NCBI RefSeq assembly: GCF_029784165.1
Contig: NC_073694.1
Coordinates: 45,305,639-45,369,638 of the forward strand
Direction: 5' to 3'
From: Wyeomyia smithii
Taxonomy: Eukaryota; Arthropoda; Insecta; Diptera; Culicidae
Length of the DNA stretch: 64,000 bases
A program made the position numbers and the translations under genes. Each line of letters begins with the position of its first letter. Position 1 is the first letter of the stretch. This document shows positions 57,745 to 64,000 of this stretch, one piece after another. Under the pieces are notes generated by a model. It was given only the letters and a program-made list of their open reading frames with translations. It ran no database searches and was not told the origin of the DNA.

Positions 57745-59420
57745 TTTTGAATAGATATTTGAATAAACCAAACCGAATCCAAATCTCATCAAAATCCAAA
57801 CGTAATCCAAAAGAAATCCAATCAAAATCCAATCAACAGAAAACCCAATTCAAATTGAATCGTATTCAACCAAATACAATCCAAATCCAATCGATATCTA
57901 GTCCAAATTCAATACATATCGAATTCAAATTCAATTCAGATCCAATTGAAACTTAATCCAAACAGCAAACTCCATCCAATTCCAATCCAACCCGAATTTA
58001 GTCTAAATCCAGTTCTAATTCAGTCGTATTATCTTCGAAATCCAATCTAAATTCAATCCAAATCCAATCAAAATTCACTTCAACTCCTATCCAAATCCAA
58101 TCTCAATCCAATCTAAATCCAATCCGAAATCCCTTTCACATTGAAACCAAATATAATTAAAATCTCAATCAAATGCAATCCGAGTCAAATCCAAATTCAA
58201 TTTAAATCAAATCCAAATTCAATCCAAGTCGAATAAAAATCTAACCCAAATCCAATTCAATTCCAATCGAATCGAATACAAATTCAATCGTAACACAATT
58301 CAGATCCGATCCAAATCCAAAACCAACTAGGTTCTAATCCAATTCGCATTCGATACAAATCCACTATAAATCCAATCGAAATCCAATCAAAATTCATTCC
58401 AAATTCTATTCGAATCCATTCCAAATCCAATTTAACTCTACAATCAACCAAAATCCAATCTAAGTCCCATCGGAATTTAACTCAAATCCAATCAAAATCC
58501 GAATGAAATCCAAATTCAACTCAAATCCAATCCCAGTCAAAATCAAATTAATCCAAATCCAATCCAAATCCAATCCAAATTCAATCTAAATTCAATCCAA
58601 ATCCAATCCAAATTCAATCCAAATCCAATCCAAATCCAATCCAAATCCAATCCAAATCCAACCTCAATCCAATCCAAATCCAATCCAAATCCAATCCAAA
58701 TCCAATCCAAATCCAATCCGAATCCAATCCAAATCCAATCCAAATCCAATCCAAATCCAATCCAAATCCAAACCAAATCCAATCCAATTCCAAATCCAAT
58801 CCAAATCCAATCCAATTCCAATTTAAATCCAATCCAAATCCAAATCCAATCCAAATCCAATCCAAATCCAATCCAAATCCAATCCAAATCCAATTCATAT
58901 CAATTCCAAATCCAATCCAAATCCAATCCAAGTCCATTCCAAATCCAAATTCACTCCAAAGCCAATTCAAATCTAATCCAAAGTTGACCCAAACTAAATC
59001 CATATTTGATCCAAACCCAATTCAAATCTAATCGAAACCTAATCCAAATCCAATCCAAATCTAATCCAAATACATTCCAAATCCAATACAAATCCAATCC
59101 AAATCCAATTCAAATCCAATCCAAATCCAATCCAAATCCAATCCAAATCCAATCCAAATCCAATCCAAATTCAATCTAAATCAAATCCAAATCCAATCCA
59201 AATCCATTCCAAGTCTAATCGTAATCCAATTCAAATCTTATCAAAATCCAGTCCAAATCCAATCAAAATCCAGTCCAAATTCTATCTCGATATAAGTCCA
59301 ATTTCTAATTCAGTCTAAATTCAAACCTAATCCACTCTTTAATCAATCCAAGGATAATTAAAACTCAGTACAATCCTAATCTTATGAAAATCCGATGTTC
59401 ATCTTATCCAAATTTCGTAT
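57745..59420 (+). repeat. 11-bp satellite CCAAATCCAAT, clean core and degenerate flanks
   Basis: The unit CCAAATCCAAT is tandemly repeated with few changes at about 58547-58880 and 59035-59170. Flanking sequence on both sides is increasingly diverged (AAATCCAATC.AAATTC and so on). Some units are 6 bases longer or shorter (CCAAAT insertions). The plus strand is nearly devoid of G across the core. Because 11 is not a multiple of three, all minus-strand frames read the same FGLDLDWIWIG-type peptide, giving artefact frames of 116 and 129 codons at 58543-59003. Confidence 0.9.
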
Positions 59421-59911
59421 AATTCCAGTAAAATGAAAATTGCTTTGGAAAGATAGTAGAATTTTTGCCGTGACATGAAAAAAATAGAAAAACTTAGTGT
59501 GACCGAAATTTTCGCTTAAATCAGGTATCTATCTCTTTTATCTTTGTACATAGGAAAAAAAGTTGTACTACAATGTTGTTCTCATGTTTATTTAAAGCAA
59601 CTTTAAGGAATAAGCTTTTTTTCTAGTTTTGAAAATAATTTAATAAGAATGGAAACACACCTTATTTGATCTAATTTTTTCATTTCAATCTGCACATCAA
59701 AGCTATCTCTGAACTAGTTTTAGGGCAATTTTATTTTAAGTTTTTGAAGTTTGTTTTTTAAAAAAATATGGCTTTTTCGTTTGATTGTCGTTTGTTGCTG
59801 GTTTTAATCCAGCACATTCGATTGTATATTTGACGGCACATTCGAAATGAAATTTATGTTATTTTTAAGGTTTGAGTAAACGTAATTGAAAAACATTTTT
59901 CAGTTTTGTTT

Positions 59912-60129
59912 AAGGAGTAAATGTAGCAATGAAGATAGAAAATTAAATTAACTGAAAATATGATCGTAGAAACCACGAAAAATATAGTTCAGCAGGTGGG
60001 ACCCGAACCCATAACTTCCAATGGGTTCCAGTGGGTTCGTGTCCCACCTGCTGAACTATATTTTCGTGGTTTCTACGATCATATTTTCAGTTAATTTAAT
60101 TTTCTAACTTCATTGCTACATTTACTGCT
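59912..60129. repeat. ~100-bp near-perfect inverted repeat with a B-box-like motif in each arm
   Basis: Arms 59912-60011 and about 60031-60129 are inverted copies (AGTAAATGTAGCAATGAAG, AACTGAAAATATGATCGTAG, AAACCACGAAAA, TAGTTCAGCAGGTGGGAC) with a ~19-base spacer that itself repeats GGGTTCCAGTGGG. On each arm the inner end reads GGGTTCG.GTCCCACCTGCTG, which resembles a tRNA T-arm/B box. Transcripts would fold into a long hairpin. Confidence 0.85.
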
Positions 60130-60183
60130 TGAACAAAAATTAAAAACAGCATGACTTTGCTTAGAGTCGAAAAAACAAAAGTA

Positions 60184-60337
60184 CACTAATGTCGCTTTTT
60201 ACGCGGGGTATACGTACCGCGTAAAAAAACTGCGTAAATTCCGTAATCCGCGTAAAAAATACCGCGTAAATTCCGGAATCCGCGTAAAAAAGCCGCAAAA
60301 ACCCGCGTAAAAAAACCGCGTAAAAGCGACCTTAGTG
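60184..60337. mobile_element. 154-bp mini inverted-repeat element with CGCGTAAA units
   Basis: Starts CACTAATGTCGCTTTTTACG and ends in the inverse of CACTAAGGTCGCTTTTACGC. The interior is made of CCGCGTAAATTCCGGAATCC-like and CGCGTAAAAA units. CpG is far more frequent here than in the flanks. No coding capacity and no clear target duplication. Confidence 0.75.
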
Positions 60338-60462
60338 CATCAGTATTTTTCTTAAAATTAAAACAATTGCCTTTAATTTGATCTCAAAAAATCAATAATC
60401 ACTTAACGGGTATAAAATTTGTGAATTTTTTAAAGGAAAGTATATCGAATAAAAACGTTATT

Positions 60463-60605
60463 TATGGTCACCCTATATCAGAACTGATCGTTCAAAGAAC
60501 TTCAATTGTGCTCAAAATTACAGGGCTTGATCTTTGTCGAAAATAGTCAAACCCGTTTTTTTGCTGAGTCATTGGGGTGACCAGCTCCGAAATAGGGTGA
60601 CCATA
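60463..60605. mobile_element. 143-bp MITE-like element with TATGGTCACCCTAT ends
   Basis: TATGGTCACCCTAT at 60463-60476 and its exact inverse at 60592-60605, with a further inner GGGGTGACC copy at about 60574. Non-coding. Confidence 0.6.
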
Positions 60606-60861
60606 AAAGACGGTTGTATTCGAAATATTTCAATTCGAAAAATTCATAACTTTTGAACCAGTTAAACGATTTTCGTTGTTTTTAGATCAAATAAAGTTTA
60701 TAGTTTCCAGTTTCCGTACCGAGAAGCAAATCTGTGTGCTTTTGAATGTAAAAAAAATGAAATTATATAATCTTTGAAATGTTTTCAAATTGAATCTTTT
60801 TTTTTATTTATTTGCCTTAATGATATATTTAACCTAAGTTACATACCAATTATACTAAGAG

Positions 60862-61075
60862 AAAAGCCTTGCTGCTGCATTCCGACTCGGAGCTCGACCT
60901 TCTATTTATATTATACGCAGACTTCGCAGCCAACTGTTGAGTGTACAGGACTATTGCGGGGCTGGCGCTACGATCCTACTGACAGTAACAGTCTCTCCCG
61001 AGCCGAGAACCGAACCTACGTTAACTGGATTGTTATAACATAGGCCTATAGGCCAGCATCGTAGCTCGAGACCAG
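60862..61075 (-). mobile_element. tRNA-derived SINE (family A), second copy
   Basis: Same head (GCTGGTCTCGAGCTACGATG), B-box region (GGTTCGGTTCTCGGCTCGGG) and body (GAGAGACTGTTACTGTCAGT) as 11163-11392, on the minus strand. CTAAGAG occurs on both sides (60855-60861 and 61076-61082), a possible 7-bp target duplication. The 89-codon frame at 60774-61043 is accidental. Confidence 0.75.
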
Positions 61076-61234
61076 CTAAGAGTGATACACACATACACAA
61101 TTATATTGAACATCTTAAAATGGTTATCTTCTACAAAAGAGACTCTGTTTTAAGGCATCTATCGAAATTCCAAAGTAGAAAAGTTCGTAGACGGTATTCA
61201 ATTGAGCAACCATAAATCGAACTGCATTGAACAG

Positions 61235-61700
61235 CCCTTAGCTCACTCGGCTCGGCTCGTGGTACAGAAAGTCTCTTATGAGGAGTTGTCTTTCAGATGC
61301 GTAAGGATCCATCTGCAGTAGTATTGCAGGGCAATCAATTCATCCGGATAAGTGTTCAAAAACGAAAACGGATAGAGCTGTAGTTCGTCGCTGCTCAAGC
61401 GTTTTAAGTCCCAGTAGCTTACATCGAGCTTCATATGAGGGAAAGTCTGATGACTTATTTCAAGTAAGAACTGTGTAGTCAAAGATGATTGGATTCGGCT
61501 TGCGGTGAGATGATCACTTAGTGTCAACAGATTCTTCGTGTACAGTGCCTCGAACTCGTTGATCAAATGTTGTAGTTTCAGTTGTTGTAGCGAATATTTT
61601 CACATCATATGCGTGAAGTAAGCAACAGTAAGGAGAGTAGGGGACCTAAAGTGCTCCCTTGTGTAACACCGGAGAGGTTGTTAAAAAAATATAACTCTTC
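61235..61700 (-). pseudogene. Jockey-like non-LTR retrotransposon fragment (RT and C-terminus)
   Basis: On the minus strand, about 61690-61600 reads LSGVTQGSTLGPLLSLLLL, the SGVPQGS.LGPLLF block of RT. After a deletion, 61450-61235 reads FPSYEARCKLLGLKTLEQRR, TTALSVFVFEHLSG, a stop, IDCPAILLQMDPYASERQLL and IRDFLYHEPS, the conserved C-terminal domain following RT in Jockey-type elements of Diptera. The YADD region is missing. The 96-codon frame at 61276-61566 runs through the same DNA in a shifted frame and is not the real one. A different clade from 38885-46850. Confidence 0.8.
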
Positions 61701-64000
61701 CAAACCAATTTCACTCAAAGATCTCGGTCCGTCACGTATGATTTCATCCGTTTTATGAGGCATATTCAAAAAAACATCATCAGTAGTATTGAGATATTGA
61801 TTATATCAGCACTGCAAATCATTTGTCCTAAGAAGTCCTGGGGTCGTTCAAAGACAGTTGTGATGTGAAAATTGAAATAAAAAAGAGTAAAAATTGTGTT
61901 TAATTGGGTCATTTTAAAAAATAGAGAAAAAAAATTCTCTGCAAAGTTACTTTAAATTACAAAGATGAAAAAGCTAGAAAAAGCTAGAAATTTGGGCCAT
62001 TTTAATTTTTAAAAATTTTCTAATAGGCGCTAACAATCTAACAACTTTGTAGAAGAAAATTTTTCTCTAGAGCATTACTATCGAGCTCTAGATCCAAATT
62101 TCCGCCCTAATTAGGTATCTGGACTATTCTGTAATGGTATCAACTCATATAAGATCACCCTACATTGCATAAAATAGTCTGCTGTTATTTTAAACTCGAG
62201 AAATTGGTTGGGATAGTCTTAATGGCTAATATTTTTAAGCTGATGTTGTCATTTTATGCCTGTTTCCGTTTTTGGCTTGTAGTGTTATTCTTTTGATATT
62301 TTTTTATCGCCTTTGAACGTATTTATTAGCTGAGTTATAGATTTTTTTATAATCCAAAACCAAAGAGACTTAACCGTTCAAATCAGATGAAAATCATGTT
62401 TTGTACTAAACATAGCATCGAGCAAGCTATACCAAAAACAAAGCTCACTCGCAAGGGAAACTGATCGGCAAAACGCAGGAATCCCAGCAGGGAAAAGGTG
62501 TCATAAATTTGATTCCGAAGCCATGTTTTGCAACAGGTAGAATGGCCATTATGGCTGTCGTTCTTTCGTCCGAGTGGACGGTCGGTCGGTTCACATGCCA
62601 CAGCAAGAGGAAATGAGAGAGTCCGCGATGATAGACAGGAGAAACGGTAAAGCAAATCTCACCTTACAAAAGCAACTCAGGATCAGAGTCGAACCATCGT
62701 CGTAGGCATTATTGCAATGTGGTGGTAAAAATATCACAAACACACACACACATGTACATGCCAGAGAAGTCATAAAACGTGATAAGAGCAGCGTCATTCA
62801 GATACCGGACGGTGTTTCGAAGATTGTTTCCCTTTCCAGCAAACCACCACAGATATGGAATGTTTGGACATGCCGAATCCGTACAATAGCTTTCCACTGG
62901 GCTGCGAGACCGGTGAGAACTGTTGATACCTGATGGATTAGGCTGGACCGGTTGTGTCGGGGTTTCGTAAAGAAGCGATCCTATTTCTGGCAGCTTCAAC
63001 AACACTGACCAGTCCACCGTGTTTGTCGGGCAAGCGAAATGGGATGAATATTCGAGCACTTATATAGCATTTTTGTTTTCCTAGGCTTTTAGCCAAACAT
63101 CGTCTCTGTTTTTGATACAAATTTCATGGAATTAAATTAATTTTGACTCTATTTTCTTTTCATTTGGCGTACCGTACCACTGTGGCTTTCGTACGGTGAC
63201 TGAAGTGCACAAACCGTGGCCGACGGGAATGCTGGTACTCTGGCTTTTTGCTGGCTGGCATTTTTCCTATCCGGATCCGGCAGAATCCGGCCATGATCCG
63301 CTTGAGCTGTGGACACTAAGAAGTTGTTGTTTCAGGCTTTCGCCATTATCCTGTGCCTGTGGTTCCCAGGTGCAGATGTATGAGCTGGGTAAACGTTTAA
63401 TTTTACGTTTAATTTGGGTTAATGGTGTTTAGCTATTAGACCAACCAACCAACCGTGCATTGAGCAGCATTGGGAAAGACGGAGCGGTAAGAGGGAGACG
63501 ATAAACTCCCGACTAGGCAAGATTCTTTCGCTAAAATACTCGAGTTTACGGTTTTAGGGGTAGAGCCGATTATTTTCGATGCCGTAAAAGTTTTGACAAA
63601 GGTGAAATGTGTGAATATTTCAGATTTCACCGTTCTGGGAGGTGTTTGGGGAAAAGGAAATTTATCTCGAGCCAAATCATAGCGAAAAGAATATAATCTA
63701 ATCACCACAAACCTTATTGTCAAAATCATATTCCTCCAAATAATGTTTTTAATAGATCAATAACCTTTGATAGAATAGAATTATTAAACCTTTGATAGAA
63801 CAATCACTTACAATCGAGTCAATCTTTTCAAAAATATAATCCCTACATTGGTAAGTCCTCAACGACAATAAACCTCCTCAAATGCATAATGTTCTTTCGG
63901 AATTAAACATCGTCCAACAAAAAACAAAGCACAACAAATAGCGTACAAATCAACAGCCACGCTTAATGCCCAGCCAGCGCAATTAATTAACATCAATTAT
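61701..64000. other. No gene recognised
   Basis: 61900-62160 is an AT-rich, repeat-like stretch. 62380-63500 is more complex, with a short CA repeat at about 62739. Its frames on both strands (for example 62709-63059 minus, 63196-63432 plus) overlap and show no domain. The last 200 bases are AT-rich. Confidence 0.35.

Noticed and set aside
58543..59003. Two long minus-strand open frames (116 and 129 codons) with a Trp/Asp/Ile/Leu repeat
   Set aside because: They are the translation of the 11-bp satellite; every minus frame gives the same peptide, so it is not evidence of a protein.
61276..61566. 96-codon minus-strand frame that looks protein-like
   Set aside because: The neighbouring frame over the same bases gives conserved Jockey-type blocks (PSYEARCKLLGLKTLEQRR), so this frame is a shadow of a dead retrotransposon.
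1..64000. CRISPR arrays, operons or prokaryotic regulatory features
   Set aside because: None seen; transposon types, SINEs and splice signals mark the DNA as eukaryotic.

Overview
The window reads as a repeat-rich intergenic or intronic stretch of an insect genome, most likely a mosquito (Culicidae). This is inference, from the mix of remnants: a mariner transposase resembling the mosquito ITmD37E group, Ty1/copia and non-LTR fragments, hAT elements with 8-bp duplications, several tRNA-derived SINEs and many small inverted-repeat elements in an AT-rich background. There are no operons, no rRNA and no intact tRNA gene. No complete host gene is visible. The only host-gene signals are three short open stretches bounded by plausible splice sites (23494-23584, 36452-36653, 37839-37916), which could be small exons of a gene with very long introns.

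Layout. 1-8.5 kb: AT-rich, no recognisable gene. 8.6-10.3 kb: a dead copia fragment and a dead Tc1/mariner fragment. 11-16 kb: a SINE with target duplication, a 680-bp inverted-repeat element, a 20-G run, dispersed repeat copies and a second SINE family. 16.5-19.5 and 22.9-26.7 kb: more complex, less repetitive sequence, with one exon candidate. 21.5-22.8 kb: an old repeat split by a 5'-truncated retrotransposon with a perfect 12-bp duplication. 26.7-27.9 kb: a degenerate A/C-rich tract. 29.5-30.7 kb: two nested inverted-repeat elements. 31.2-32.6 and 38.3-38.9 kb: oppositely oriented copies of a repeat with ~125-bp subunits and a GACA microsatellite tail. 34-38 kb: more unique sequence with two exon candidates.

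38.9-46.9 kb is the centrepiece. A dead non-LTR retrotransposon is interrupted by a hAT-like element. That element is interrupted by a second hAT-like element, and the second by a 3.6-kb transposon with ~650-bp terminal inverted repeats. The outer hAT also carries a SINE. The 3.6-kb transposon encodes a ~600-codon protein on the minus strand, broken only by two stop codons and one frameshift. It does not match any transposase superfamily I can name.

47-52 kb: a 336-bp tandem repeat, a second non-LTR copy in the opposite orientation, a 951-bp TA-flanked element and, directly beside it, a broken mariner transposase. 52-57 kb: mostly unique. 57.7-59.4 kb: an 11-bp satellite whose plus strand is almost free of G. 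59.9-61.7 kb: a foldback repeat, two tiny inverted-repeat elements, a SINE and a Jockey-like non-LTR fragment. The rest, to 64 kb, has no recognised gene.

Nearly all the open frames are chance or transposon-derived. The window is mainly a record of successive transposon insertions, whose order can be read from target-site duplications.
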